From: Pseudomonas khavaziana
GTDB taxonomy: Bacteria > Pseudomonadota > Gammaproteobacteria > Pseudomonadales > Pseudomonadaceae
DNA length: 64,000 bases
Assembly (NCBI RefSeq): GCF_019145205.1
Contig: NZ_JAHSTT010000006.1
Coordinates: 328,570-392,569, forward strand
Direction: 5' to 3'
In this document: in pieces, positions 1-8,731 of the stretch
How positions within the stretch are numbered: position 1 is the first letter of the stretch
Layout of the letters: each line of letters opens with the position of its first letter
Notes under the pieces: generated by a model
Told to the model about the DNA's origin: nothing
The model's input: the letters and a program-made list of their open reading frames with translations, nothing else
Databases searched by the model: none
Translations under genes and position numbers: made by a program

Positions 1-1673
1 TCCGATTCGGTCAGGGTCTGCGCGCCGATCTGCGGCATGCCCACGGATTTGGGCTGGGTCGGGGAATAAGGCTCGTTGGGGATGTTGGCGGCCTTGACCG
101 GCACTTCCTGCACGTCGGTCAACGGCTTGCCGGTGGCGCGGTCGAGCACATAGATCTGCCCGGCCTTGGTGCCGATCACCACGGCGGGTACTGCCTTGTC
201 GCTGCCTGGCGGGGTGAAGTCGATCAGGCTGGGCTGCATCGGCAGGTCGAAGTCCCACAGGTCATTGTGGACGGTCTGGTACACCCATTTTTCAGCGCCG
301 GTGGAGGCGTCGAGCGCCAGCACCGAAGCGCCATATTTGTGGTTGAGCGCGGTGCGCTCCACGCCGTAGATATCGGTGGATGAGCTGCCCATCGGCAGGA
401 ACACCGTGTTCATCTGCGGATCGTAGGACATCGGCGCCCAGCTGTTCGGGGTGCTGCGCACGTAGGTGTTGTCGCCCGTCGGGGCTTGCTTGTCCTCAGG
501 GTTGCCCGGGTCGAAGGCCCAGCGCATCTGGCCACTGATTACGTCGAAGCCACGGATCACGCCACCGGGCATGTCGGTCTGGACATTGTCGGCGACCCGG
601 CCACCGACCACCACGGTGGTGCCGGCAATCAGCGGCGCGGAGGACAGCTGGTAGTAGCTGTCCGGCACATTGCCCAGGCCGGCTTTCAGGTCAACCTGGC
701 CATGGGTGCCAAAGTCTTCGCAGAACTTGCCGGTGTCGGCGTCCACCGCGATCAGGCGTGCGTCGATGGTGTTGGTCAGCAGGCGACGCTGGCACTGCGC
801 GCCGGCTGGCACGCTGGCGGCAATGATCGGCGAACTGTTGGGTTGGGTAGGCTGGGCAATGGGTGCAGTGGCGTCGAAATACGCCATGCCCCGGCAACGC
901 TGCCAGACCGCCGATTTAGCGTTGACCTCGTTCTTCCACAACTCTTTGCCAGTGTCGGCATCCAGCGCGATCAGGTTGTTGTGCGGGGTGCAGATAAACA
1001 CTTTGTTGCCGATCTGCAAGGGCGTCAGCTGGTCTTCGGCACCATTGCCGTCGCTGAGGGCCACGTCGCCGGTGTGATAGGTCCAGGCGACCTTGAGCTT
1101 GTCGATGTTGTCGCGATTGATCTGGTCCAGCGCGGCGAAGCGGCTGCCACCTTCGGTATTGCCGTAGTGCGCCCAGTCTTTCTGCGCATCGGCTGCAGCT
1201 ACCGGGGTGATGCCCGGGCCAGCGCCGGTGGGCGCCACGCTCGGGTGGGCGACAAACATATTGCCTGCCGCTACCGCTACGCCCACGGCCAACACGGCGG
1301 CGACGCCATAGGCCCCCCGCGCACGTTGGTTGACGAGCAGTGGGTAAACCAGCGCGACCACCATGCCGATGACCGCGAACATGAACAGTCGCGAAAACAG
1401 CGGCCAGAACACCAGCCCTACATCCGCTATGGCCCAGATGGCCGTACCGACCAGGAAGGCCGCGAACAGCCAGGCGCCGGCCGGTTTGCGACAAGCGAGC
1501 AACAGCCCTGCAATCGCCATGGCCGCGCCGCCGATCAGGAAGTACCAGGAACCTCCCAGGCTCACCAGTTTGACGCCGCCGATGGCCAGCGCGAGGCCGA
1601 GCAGGGCGATGATGACGCCCAGGCCCAGCAGTAAGAATCTAGAGGCGCCAGCGGCGCGCGATGCTCGTTTCAT
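1..1673 (-). CDS. gcd: Membrane-bound PQQ-dependent glucose/quinate-type dehydrogenase, N-terminal part (cut by window start)
   Basis: About 557 codons are present and the reading frame is open at base 1, so the C-terminal third of a roughly 800-residue protein is missing. The start ATG (bases 1673-1671) is followed by about five hydrophobic helices in the first 140 residues, the membrane anchor typical of Gcd. The periplasmic beta-propeller region follows, with WAHYGNTEGGSRFA, GKELWKNE, and a long run matching membrane glucose dehydrogenases (SSTDIYGVERTALNHKYG, WDFDLPMQPSL). The family oxidises aldoses to lactones in the periplasm and passes electrons to ubiquinone. Quinate dehydrogenase is a close relative, but the sequence feels closest to Gcd. 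No partner gene lies beside it in the window. Confidence 0.88.
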   Translation of the reverse strand, partial: MKRASRAAGASRFLLLGLGVIIALLGLALAIGGVKLVSLGGSWYFLIGGAAMAIAGLLLACRKPAGAWLFAAFLVGTAIWAIADVGLVFWPLFSRLFMFAVIGMVVALVYPLLVNQRARGAYGVAAVLAVGVAVAAGNMFVAHPSVAPTGAGPGITPVAAADAQKDWAHYGNTEGGSRFAALDQINRDNIDKLKVAWTYHTGDVALSDGNGAEDQLTPLQIGNKVFICTPHNNLIALDADTGKELWKNEVNAKSAVWQRCRGMAYFDATAPIAQPTQPNSSPIIAASVPAGAQCQRRLLTNTIDARLIAVDADTGKFCEDFGTHGQVDLKAGLGNVPDSYYQLSSAPLIAGTTVVVGGRVADNVQTDMPGGVIRGFDVISGQMRWAFDPGNPEDKQAPTGDNTYVRSTPNSWAPMSYDPQMNTVFLPMGSSSTDIYGVERTALNHKYGASVLALDASTGAEKWVYQTVHNDLWDFDLPMQPSLIDFTPPGSDKAVPAVVIGTKAGQIYVLDRATGKPLTDVQEVPVKAANIPNEPYSPTQPKSVGMPQIGAQTLTES

Positions 1674-1790
1674 GTCGATCAGAACTCGAGTGAGGAAAGG
1701 CAGGGGCCGGATTTTAGCAAGATAAGTAACCAGTTAGTACATTTAGCTCGGTAATGCACTCTTACAAATCCTGGGATTATCCCAGACAGC

Positions 1791-1825
1791 AAAAAGCCGC
1801 TTGCGCCAAATGGCGTAAGCGGCTT
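1791..1825 (-). terminator. Rho-independent terminator of the chemoreceptor gene
   Basis: Arms AAGCCGCTT and AAGCGGCTT form a 9-bp stem extended by GCGCC/GGCGT pairing (one wobble) around an AAAT loop. Read on the minus strand the hairpin is followed by TTTTT. It sits 20 bases past the stop of the chemoreceptor gene. Confidence 0.85.
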
Positions 1826-1844
1826 GAGTGGGCCAGTGCCAAGG

Positions 1845-3788
1845 TCAGAACTTGAAGCGACCGACCAGCCCCTTGAGTTGCCCGGAGATATCCGTCAATC
1901 GGCCAGAGCCGGTCTGCGCCGAGTGGGCAAACTCTTCGACCAGTTGTGCATCGGCATGGATTTGCGCGATGTGGCGGTTGATCTCCTCGGCGACCTGGTG
2001 CTGCTCTTCGGCGGCGGTGGCGATCTGGGTGTTCTGGTCGCGAATCGAGTCCACCGAGCCGCGGATCTTGTCAAAGCTGTCGCGGGCCTGTTGGATGCGC
2101 TCGACGCTGGCGTGGGACACCAGCAGGCTGCCCTGCATCTGCTGGGTGACTTCCTGGGTGCGGCGGGCAAGGTTGCCGAGCAGGCTGTCGATTTCACCGG
2201 TGGAGTCCGCGGTGCGACGGGCCAGGGCGCGCACCTCATCGGCCACCACGGCAAAGCCGCGGCCCTGGTCGCCGGCCCGCGCAGCTTCGATGGCGGCGTT
2301 AAGGGCCAGCAGGTTGGTCTGTTCGGCGATGGAACGGATCGTGTCGAGGATGGTGTTGATGTTCTTGCTGTCCTGCTCGAGCAACTCCATGGTCTGGGTC
2401 GACTTCTGCAGGTCTGCGCTCAGTTTGTGCACGCTGCTGGTGGCTTCGCCGATATGTTGCTGGCCGTTGTGGACATCGCGGTAGCCTTCATCGGCACTCG
2501 TCGCTGCCGCGCTGCATGAGCGCGCCACTTCGTTGGCGGTGGCCACCATTTCGTTGAACGCGGTGCTGACCAGTTCCACGGCTTCACGTTGGCGCCCGGC
2601 GGCCTGGTTCATGTTGCGCGCCACTTCGCTGGTGTCGGCAGCAGCGGTTTGCAGGTCGGAGGAGGCATTGCCGATGCGCTGCACCAGTTGTGCTATCACG
2701 CCCAGGAACTGGTTGAACCAACCCGCCAGACTGGCGGTTTCATCCTTGCCCTGCACCTTGAGTTGGCGAGTGAGGTCGCCTTCGCCTTCGGCGATCTCTT
2801 GCAGGCCGTCGGCCACGCCGCGAATCGGTCGCACGATCACTCGGGCAAAGCTGGCGCCGACAATCGCGAACACCAGGGCGAGGATCGCCGCGATGCCGGC
2901 GATCAACCAGGTCAGGCGGGTGGCGCCGGCCATGACTTCGTCGCGCTTGATCAAGCCGATAAAGCGCCAGCCCAGCCCTTGGGAGCTGACTACGTTGGCC
3001 ATGTACGGCACGCCGTCGATGTCGATCTGGCTCACGCCGTCGCCGCGCTTGGCCAATTCGGCGTAGTTGGCGCCCAAGTCTGCCAGCGGCTTGAAGTTGT
3101 GCTTGGCATCGCTGGGGTCGACCAGCACGTTGCCGTTGGCTTCCACCAGCATCAGGTAGCCACTGTCGCCCAGCTTGATGTTGCGGACCAGCTCGGTCAG
3201 CTGCTTGAGCGACACATCCAGGCCGACCACGCCGAGGATATTGCCGCTGGCGTCGGCGACGGTGTGCACGGTGCCGATCAGGGAGACGTCGTCCGGCGCC
3301 CAGTAATAGGCGCCAGTGCGCACGGTGGTGCCTGGTGCGGCGATGGCGGCCTGGTACCAGGGGCGTACGCGCGGATCGTAATGAGTGAGCTTGGTGTCGT
3401 CAGGCCAACTGGCATAGCCGCCGTCCTTCAAGCCCAGGGACAGGTAGGCGGTGCTCGGATGGCTCTTGGCGAACTGGTCGAAAATCGCCAGCAGTTCTTG
3501 ATTGGTCGGTGTCAGCGGGATTTGTGCAGCGTCGGCGCCGGCATAGCTTTTGAGGCCCTTGGCCGCGACAACGCGCGGGTCCTTGGCCACGTACTCGACG
3601 TTCTGGCTGATGCCGTCGAAGAACTGCTTCATGCCATTGTCGATCTGGCGGATTTCGCGGCCACTGCTATCGAGAAAATTCGCCAGGGCCCCCTCGCGCA
3701 GGTTCAGCACCACCAGGACGGCCACCAGGATGACTGGCAGGCACGCGATGGCGGCAAACGCCCAGGTCAGCTTTTGCTTGATATTCAT
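1845..3788 (-). CDS. Methyl-accepting chemotaxis protein with dCache_1 sensor
   Basis: The 647-residue protein has the standard order: TM1 (about 7-29), periplasmic double-Cache sensor (about 33-275), TM2 (about 288-310), HAMP, then a long cytoplasmic coiled coil. The conserved signalling tip (EQTNLLALNAAIEAARAGDQ) is near residues 486-505. It senses a small ligand outside and controls CheA. The sensor keeps Y137, R142, W144, Y145 and D191, which resemble the amino-acid-binding motif of PctA-type receptors. Where those usually have T-D-x-Y it has TGAY (G159), so one ligand-contact aspartate appears to be absent. The ligand cannot be named from sequence. No CheR-binding pentapeptide is seen at the C-terminus. 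GGGAGAAG lies upstream of the ATG. Confidence 0.93.
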   Translation of the reverse strand: MNIKQKLTWAFAAIACLPVILVAVLVVLNLREGALANFLDSSGREIRQIDNGMKQFFDGISQNVEYVAKDPRVVAAKGLKSYAGADAAQIPLTPTNQELLAIFDQFAKSHPSTAYLSLGLKDGGYASWPDDTKLTHYDPRVRPWYQAAIAAPGTTVRTGAYYWAPDDVSLIGTVHTVADASGNILGVVGLDVSLKQLTELVRNIKLGDSGYLMLVEANGNVLVDPSDAKHNFKPLADLGANYAELAKRGDGVSQIDIDGVPYMANVVSSQGLGWRFIGLIKRDEVMAGATRLTWLIAGIAAILALVFAIVGASFARVIVRPIRGVADGLQEIAEGEGDLTRQLKVQGKDETASLAGWFNQFLGVIAQLVQRIGNASSDLQTAAADTSEVARNMNQAAGRQREAVELVSTAFNEMVATANEVARSCSAAATSADEGYRDVHNGQQHIGEATSSVHKLSADLQKSTQTMELLEQDSKNINTILDTIRSIAEQTNLLALNAAIEAARAGDQGRGFAVVADEVRALARRTADSTGEIDSLLGNLARRTQEVTQQMQGSLLVSHASVERIQQARDSFDKIRGSVDSIRDQNTQIATAAEEQHQVAEEINRHIAQIHADAQLVEEFAHSAQTGSGRLTDISGQLKGLVGRFKF

Positions 3789-3933
3789 GACTTCTCCCGC
3801 GGGTATTTATAATTTTGGCAAGGGGGAAAACGGTAGCGGTGAGCGTCGCATGTGTTGTTTTGCAGTCTGAGCGGCCCATGCTTACCCTTGTATATCGACT
3901 GCAAGGGCAAGCACTTGAGGGCAGGGGCCAGGT

Positions 3934-4824
3934 TTAACCGGTGTGCTCGGCACCCAGGGCATCACGCTGCATCGACTGCAGGTTCTTTTCGATGGTTTCG
4001 CAGATGCTCTCCATCTGGATCTGGTGTTCGCTGGAGTTGAACGGGCTTTGCAGGTCGGTGCCGATACGTTCGATGGCCAACAGCATGAAGCCCACCACCG
4101 TGGAGGCCAGCGGCGTGAACCAGCCCAGGGACTCCACCAGGCCCACTGGTACGATCAGGCAGAACAACGAAATGAACAGCCGCGGGAAATACACGTAGGG
4201 GTAGGGCAGCGGGGTGTTGGCGATACGCTCCATGCCACCCTGGGCATTGGACAGGTCCACCAGGGTCGACTCCAGCCGTGCCAGGCGAATGCTGTCCAGG
4301 CGCCCGGCCTGGTATTCGCGGGCCAGTAACGTAGCGGAGCCGGTGAGGATGTCATTGGCAAAGTTATTGGTGGCACCGTTGCGCGCAAATTCCTCGGCGG
4401 GGATAAATGCCCGCACTTCTTCCGGGCACGGCTGGCCCTTGAGGTGCGCAGCCAGGCAATTGACGTAGGCCACGTGCCGGCGCAACAGCGTTGACTTGAC
4501 CGGGTTCACCTCACCGGAAGCGTCATCCAGCAGGGTCAATACTTGCCGGGCAAAGCTGCGCGAGTTGTTGACCATCGCCCCCCACAGCGTGCGCGCTTCC
4601 CACCAGCGGTTGTAGGCGCTGCTGTTGCGAAAACTGATCAGCACCACCAGCGCCGAACCCAGCAATGTCAGGGGCATCAGCGGCAAGTTGATCTTGGCGG
4701 TGAGAAACAGCATGAAGTCCACCGTCACTGCCACATCCCATAGCAACAGCCAGAACAGCGCCCAGCCCACATAGCCCATGGTCTTGATGATCAGGCGGTA
4801 TTTCTTCAGGACGGCAGCTTTCAA
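3934..4824 (-). CDS. Bestrophin-like (YneE/UPF0187) membrane channel
   Basis: The 296-residue protein begins at a TTG with GAGGTG seven bases upstream; the next ATG would remove the first 15 residues and part of the first helix. The bestrophin-family signature FRNSSAYNRWWEAR is at residues 65-78, after two hydrophobic helices. Two further hydrophobic helices near residues 205-250 match the usual four-helix topology. Bacterial homologues form pentameric ion channels in the inner membrane, with varying ion selectivity. It is transcribed alone, with no neighbour suggesting a specific role. Confidence 0.85.
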   Translation of the reverse strand: MKAAVLKKYRLIIKTMGYVGWALFWLLLWDVAVTVDFMLFLTAKINLPLMPLTLLGSALVVLISFRNSSAYNRWWEARTLWGAMVNNSRSFARQVLTLLDDASGEVNPVKSTLLRRHVAYVNCLAAHLKGQPCPEEVRAFIPAEEFARNGATNNFANDILTGSATLLAREYQAGRLDSIRLARLESTLVDLSNAQGGMERIANTPLPYPYVYFPRLFISLFCLIVPVGLVESLGWFTPLASTVVGFMLLAIERIGTDLQSPFNSSEHQIQMESICETIEKNLQSMQRDALGAEHTG

Positions 4825-5152
4825 ACGAGCACCTCGCAGTGGGTGGTTGGCAACAATGCCCTGTTACGACGTCGCGAGAGAGGGAAGGTTCGCAGGGTGC
4901 TGAATCGATTAGTTGATAAGTCGCTATCCCGGGAGAATGTAACGAGAGGTGTCGCGAAACTGCGGACCACAGATGATTTGAATGTGGAACAACTTTGGTA
5001 CTAATGACGTCTGGTGCGGCAATCGCTGTACATTGCGTTCGAGGCAAAAAGCCATTAATGGCAGGGTTTTTGACGTGATTTGTTTTTGGGGCCTGGCTGC
5101 AGGGATTTCGTAGCCGAGATCAGTGGAATAATTGGTTGATCAGGGCTCTTTC
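4825..5152. other. Intergenic region, 328 bp, no gene seen
   Basis: This lies between the divergent bestrophin gene and the unknown-protein/cyclase pair and must hold both promoters. No convincing palindrome, repeat or RNA structure was recognised. It is AT-richer than the flanking genes. Confidence 0.5.
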
Positions 5153-6004
5153 ATGCGTGTCAGTTCGTTGAAGTCAGCTATGTGTAATACCGCGCAAGCA
5201 CTCGAACGTCATAGGGATTTTGAAGCGTGCATGAGAGCGCATTACCACGTGCTGCTCGTGCCCTATTCAAGACGACCGTTTTTCTACAAGAGTGCACTTA
5301 AATACAGCCGCTTGATGGTGTCGTTTGCGTTATTGAGCCAGTACTTTTCCACCCCGCTGCCATTGTTGGCAGAAGTTAAGGCCCTGTGCGTGACGCGCAG
5401 GTATTGTTCGAAAAACAGCCTGGAATCAATCTTCCTGTTGTTTCGTGCCCTGGGTTTCATGGAGGTTGCACCGCACCCAGAAGACAGTCGCTTCCGGGTG
5501 TATTCACCCTCGGATGAAGCTTGCCGTGAAGCGCGCTTGATGCTGACGGCGCTTACCGAGTCGTTGGCGCTGCTGTACCCGGAGCGGGAGATTTTCCGGC
5601 AGATGCGCGACCTCGATGATCGCGGGTTCCTGGCCCTCTATTTCAAGGGTTTTGCCGTGATCCTCGCGTCTGAACTGACGGTGGATGTGTTACTGCCCGA
5701 GTGTTATTGGCTGGTGAAACGCGATGCCGGGCATCTGTTGATGCTGGCTATCTATAACGATGCCTTTGCGCCGGACAATGACCGCACTACCTTCAGGTCG
5801 TCGTCCTACCTGGCATTGGCCAAGCAACTTTCCGTGTCCAAGACCCACATTATCCGCATGGTGCAGGAGGGTGTGGAGAAGGGCTATTTCAAGGCCCACT
5901 CCAAGACCCGGCTGGAAGTCCTGCCACCTTTCGCAAGTCTGGTAAAGCGCTTCATGGCCTTTTCATTTGCGGTTGGCCTGCATGCTATTGAGATGGGAGC
6001 GTAG
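5153..6004 (+). CDS. Unknown protein with a probable winged-helix DNA-binding segment
   Basis: The family is not recognised. The ATG at 5153 gives 283 residues; a TTG seven codons upstream and an ATG nine codons downstream are alternatives and no start has a strong ribosome binding site. The C-terminal part (SSYLALAKQLSVSKTHIIRM) reads like a helix-turn-helix in which a recognition helix follows LSVSK, so a transcription regulator is plausible. The N-terminal half is rich in aromatic and basic residues and has no signal peptide. Only three bases separate it from the diguanylate cyclase downstream, so the two are almost certainly co-transcribed and it may respond to or control cyclic-di-GMP output. 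That role is inference. Confidence 0.75.
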   Translation: MRVSSLKSAMCNTAQALERHRDFEACMRAHYHVLLVPYSRRPFFYKSALKYSRLMVSFALLSQYFSTPLPLLAEVKALCVTRRYCSKNSLESIFLLFRALGFMEVAPHPEDSRFRVYSPSDEACREARLMLTALTESLALLYPEREIFRQMRDLDDRGFLALYFKGFAVILASELTVDVLLPECYWLVKRDAGHLLMLAIYNDAFAPDNDRTTFRSSSYLALAKQLSVSKTHIIRMVQEGVEKGYFKAHSKTRLEVLPPFASLVKRFMAFSFAVGLHAIEMGA

Positions 6005-6007
6005 GGG

Positions 6008-7036
6008 ATGCCTGCTAACTTGAAGTTGCGGCCCCGGATGCGCAGTTTGCTGTCGCCTGCGGTGACGCAAGCCGAATGGATAGGGATTATTGCCTGGGTC
6101 GGCATGTTGTTGATTCATCCGGCCCTGCAGTTGGATATTTATACGGTGGGCGTCACGCTTGGCCTGTTGGTTGTTTGCCGCGTGCATACCAGGACCGCCA
6201 ACTTTCTGCTTTGGCGGGTGCTGGGGGTGACCTATATGGTGCTGTTGTCGGTCGGCTTCGCCTACATCATTTGCTTGAATGAAGAGTTGCGCATTTATGG
6301 CCTGCCATTGGCCGTCACCCTGGTGGTGGGCAGCGCCATCTTGTTTATCAGTGTCCAGGATTATCTGGCCGACGCGCTATTGGTCTGGCTTATTCTGTGG
6401 CCGCCGATGCAGGCCGATATATATGCGGGCACCGAGGTCTATCTGCTGATGTTTTGCGCTTCTTCGGTGTCTATTGGTTTTATCTTGAGTTACTCCTACT
6501 TGAAGAACCTGCGCTCGGTATTGCTGGTGGAAAGTGAGTTTCGCGCATTGGCCGAGACTGATTATCTGACCTCGATCCTCAACCGGCGCGCCTTTATGCA
6601 AAGTTTCGAAAAGTTGCTCAGTGGTGGTCAGGGTGGCTACTTCATCATGTTGGATATCGACAGTTTCAAGGAAAAAAATGACCTGTATGGCCACGATGTG
6701 GGCGACAAGATCCTGCGTGCCATGGCCGTGTGCCTGAAAAACGCCAAGGGCAGCCACAGTTTTGGTCGGATCGGCGGGGAAGAGTTCGGTGTGTTGTTGC
6801 AGGGCGATGACCCGGAACTGGCCTGCGATTATGCCCTGGCGTTACTGCAGTCGATCCGCGGCAGTGTCGCTGCACCGCATAACTACACGTGCAGTGCGGG
6901 CATGGCGCGTTTTTCAGCGGGCGACGACCTGTCGACGGTGCTCAAGATGGCGGACAAGAACCTGTATGGCGCCAAGCGCAACGGCAAGGACTGCGTGCAT
7001 CTGGACGGTGCGCTGCTGCAGCCGGTGTTGTCCTGA
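6008..7036 (+). CDS. Membrane diguanylate cyclase (GGDEF domain)
   Basis: This 342-residue protein has about five to six hydrophobic helices in residues 22-170, an integral-membrane sensor module of a type not named here. A C-terminal GGDEF domain begins at AETDYLTSILNRRAF. The active site is intact as GGEEF (about residues 255-259), with the metal-binding D in LDIDSFK. The RxxD inhibitory site normally five residues before GGEEF is absent (KGSHSFGR instead), so product feedback inhibition is not expected. It should make cyclic-di-GMP from GTP at the inner membrane. It follows the unknown protein by three bases. Confidence 0.93.
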   Translation: MPANLKLRPRMRSLLSPAVTQAEWIGIIAWVGMLLIHPALQLDIYTVGVTLGLLVVCRVHTRTANFLLWRVLGVTYMVLLSVGFAYIICLNEELRIYGLPLAVTLVVGSAILFISVQDYLADALLVWLILWPPMQADIYAGTEVYLLMFCASSVSIGFILSYSYLKNLRSVLLVESEFRALAETDYLTSILNRRAFMQSFEKLLSGGQGGYFIMLDIDSFKEKNDLYGHDVGDKILRAMAVCLKNAKGSHSFGRIGGEEFGVLLQGDDPELACDYALALLQSIRGSVAAPHNYTCSAGMARFSAGDDLSTVLKMADKNLYGAKRNGKDCVHLDGALLQPVLS

Positions 7037-7049
7037 CGCACAGGCCTAT

Positions 7050-7349
7050 CTACTGCTGCGACAGAATACTTGCCAGCAACCCGGGAAAGCGGCTCTCCAG
7101 CTCGTCGCGACGCAATGAGTTCATATGGGTGGTGCCCACATTGCGGGTGTGTACCAGGCCGGCATCGCGCAGTACCCGGAAGTGGTGGGACATGCTGGAT
7201 TTAGGCCGCCCGCCATCCAGTTCGCCACAGCTGGCCTCGGGCACGCCGGCCAGGCAGCGCACGATGTCCAGGCGTACGGGGTCGCTCAAGGCGTAAAGCA
7301 CGCGCTCAAGCGTCAATTCTTGCGGTGTAGGGTGTTTGAAGGCTCGCAT
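7050..7349 (-). CDS. ArsR-family transcriptional regulator, probable repressor of xenA
   Basis: The protein is a small winged helix of about 99 residues: LYALSDPVRLDIVRCL, then the recognition region KSSMSHHFRVLRDAGLVHTRNVG. The start is taken at the MRAFKH methionine; an ATG four codons upstream at 7361 is possible. There is no ELCVCDL metal-binding motif, so a non-metal signal such as redox state or an electrophile is likelier. It is divergent from xenA, and the 90-bp gap carries a perfect palindrome at 7386-7409, so control of xenA and itself is a sound inference. Confidence 0.88.
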   Translation of the reverse strand: MRAFKHPTPQELTLERVLYALSDPVRLDIVRCLAGVPEASCGELDGGRPKSSMSHHFRVLRDAGLVHTRNVGTTHMNSLRRDELESRFPGLLASILSQQ

Positions 7350-7385
7350 GGGGCGGATCATAACAGGGGGGTAGCGTTCAATACC

Positions 7386-7409
7386 ATAGTTCGATTACCA
7401 TCGAACTAT
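7386..7409. promoter_or_regulatory. Palindromic operator between arsR and xenA
   Basis: Perfect 10-bp inverted repeat: ATAGTTCGAT, spacer TACC, ATCGAACTAT. A further half site ATCGAA follows at 7408-7413. Size and position fit the ArsR-family regulator encoded beside it. Confidence 0.75.
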
Positions 7410-7439
7410 CGAATCACACACCCTTCCCCGGAGTATCTG

Positions 7440-8531
7440 ATGTCCGCGTTGTTCGAACCGTTCAAACTTAAAGACGTTACCTTGCGCAATCGCATTGCCA
7501 TCCCGCCGATGTGCCAATACATGGCCGACGACGGCATGGTCAACGATTGGCACCACGTGCACCTGGCCGGTATGGCCCGTGGCGGGGCCGGCCTGCTGGT
7601 GGTCGAGGCCACCGCAGTCGCTCCCGAAGGGCGTATCACCCCAGGCTGCGCCGGTATCTGGAGCGACGCCCATGCCCAGGCGTTCGTGCCCATGGTCAAG
7701 GCCATCAAGGCCGCAGGCTCGGTGCCGGGCATCCAGATCGCCCACGCCGGCCGCAAGGCCAGCGCCAACCGCCCATGGGAAGGCGATGACCACATCCCGG
7801 CTTCCGATGCACGCAGCTGGGAAACCATCGCCCCTTCGGCCATCGCGTTCGGGGCCAACCTGCCCAACGTACCGCGTGCCATGACCCTGGACGATATCGC
7901 CCGCGTCCAGCAGGACTTCGTCGACGCCGCCCGCCGCGCCCGTGACGCCGGTTTTGAATGGATCGAGCTGCACTTCGCCCACGGCTACCTGGGCCAGAGC
8001 TTTTTCTCCGAGCATTCCAACCAGCGCACCGATGCCTACGGTGGCAGCTTCGACAACCGCAGCCGCTTCCTCCTGGAAACCCTGGCCGCCGTGCGTGAGG
8101 TCTGGCCGGAAAACCTGCCGCTTACCGCGCGGTTCGGCGTGATCGAATACGACGGCCGTGATGAGCAGACCCTCACCGAGTCCATCGAGCTGGCGCGCCG
8201 CTTCAAGGACGGTGGCCTCGACCTGCTGAGCGTCAGCGTCGGTTTCACCATTCCCGATACCAACATCCCGTGGGGCCCGGCCTTCATGGGGCCGATTGCC
8301 GAACGTGTGCGTCGTGAAGCCGGTATCCCGGTGACATCCGCCTGGGGCTTCGGTACCCCGCAACTGGCCGAAAGCGCGTTGCAGGCCGGGCACCTGGACC
8401 TGGTGTCGGTAGGGCGTGCCCACTTGGCCGATCCGCATTGGGCGTACTTTGCCGCCAAGGAGCTGGGCGTGGAAAAATCCTCCTGGACCTTGCCGGCGCC
8501 TTACGCGCATTGGTTGGAACGCTATCGCTGA
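7440..8531 (+). CDS. xenA: Xenobiotic reductase A, old-yellow-enzyme family
   Basis: The 363-residue protein starts MSALFEPFKLKDVTLRNRIA and is nearly the same as P. putida XenA as I remember it. It is a TIM-barrel FMN enzyme of the thermophilic-like OYE class that reduces activated C=C bonds, nitro compounds and nitrate esters with NADPH. Visible active-site features are Cys25 in IPPMCQYM, which tunes the flavin, and the substrate-binding pair H178/H181 in ELHFAHGYLGQSF. The upstream ORF extension to 7125 is rejected because it runs through the divergent regulator and the operator. A terminator follows the stop codon. Confidence 0.96.
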   Translation: MSALFEPFKLKDVTLRNRIAIPPMCQYMADDGMVNDWHHVHLAGMARGGAGLLVVEATAVAPEGRITPGCAGIWSDAHAQAFVPMVKAIKAAGSVPGIQIAHAGRKASANRPWEGDDHIPASDARSWETIAPSAIAFGANLPNVPRAMTLDDIARVQQDFVDAARRARDAGFEWIELHFAHGYLGQSFFSEHSNQRTDAYGGSFDNRSRFLLETLAAVREVWPENLPLTARFGVIEYDGRDEQTLTESIELARRFKDGGLDLLSVSVGFTIPDTNIPWGPAFMGPIAERVRREAGIPVTSAWGFGTPQLAESALQAGHLDLVSVGRAHLADPHWAYFAAKELGVEKSSWTLPAPYAHWLERYR

Positions 8532-8552
8532 GGCGGGCCAGGCATACACAAG

Positions 8553-8579
8553 AGCCACTCAAGTGAGTGGCTTTTTTTC
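8553..8579 (+). terminator. Rho-independent terminator of xenA
   Basis: AGCCACTCA / TGAGTGGCT stem with a two-base loop followed by seven T residues, 22 bases past the xenA stop codon. Confidence 0.93.
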
Positions 8580-8628
8580 GCCTGGTGTTTATGCACTACG
8601 GAGGGCCAAAGGCTTGAGCGAAAAATAA

Positions 8629-8656
8629 CAAATGAGAATGGATGCCAAATGAGAAT
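8629..8656 (+). promoter_or_regulatory. Probable Fur-binding region upstream of the TonB receptor
   Basis: Two copies of CAAATGAGAAT (8629-8639 and 8646-8656) resemble tandem Fur half-sites (consensus built on AATGATAAT). A possible -10, TATGAT, lies at 8666-8671. A siderophore receptor gene starts at 8732, which fits iron repression. Confidence 0.65.
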
Positions 8657-8731
8657 CGACTGGGCTATGATGCTCGCGAATTCTTGGCAGGTTTGCCGTC
8701 CCATCTGGCTCTTTCACTAGGTTCAACACCC

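Noticed and set aside
2589..3812. 407-codon open frame antisense to the chemoreceptor
   Set aside because: It is a high-GC shadow frame. The opposite strand encodes a clear chemoreceptor and this frame has no recognisable domain.
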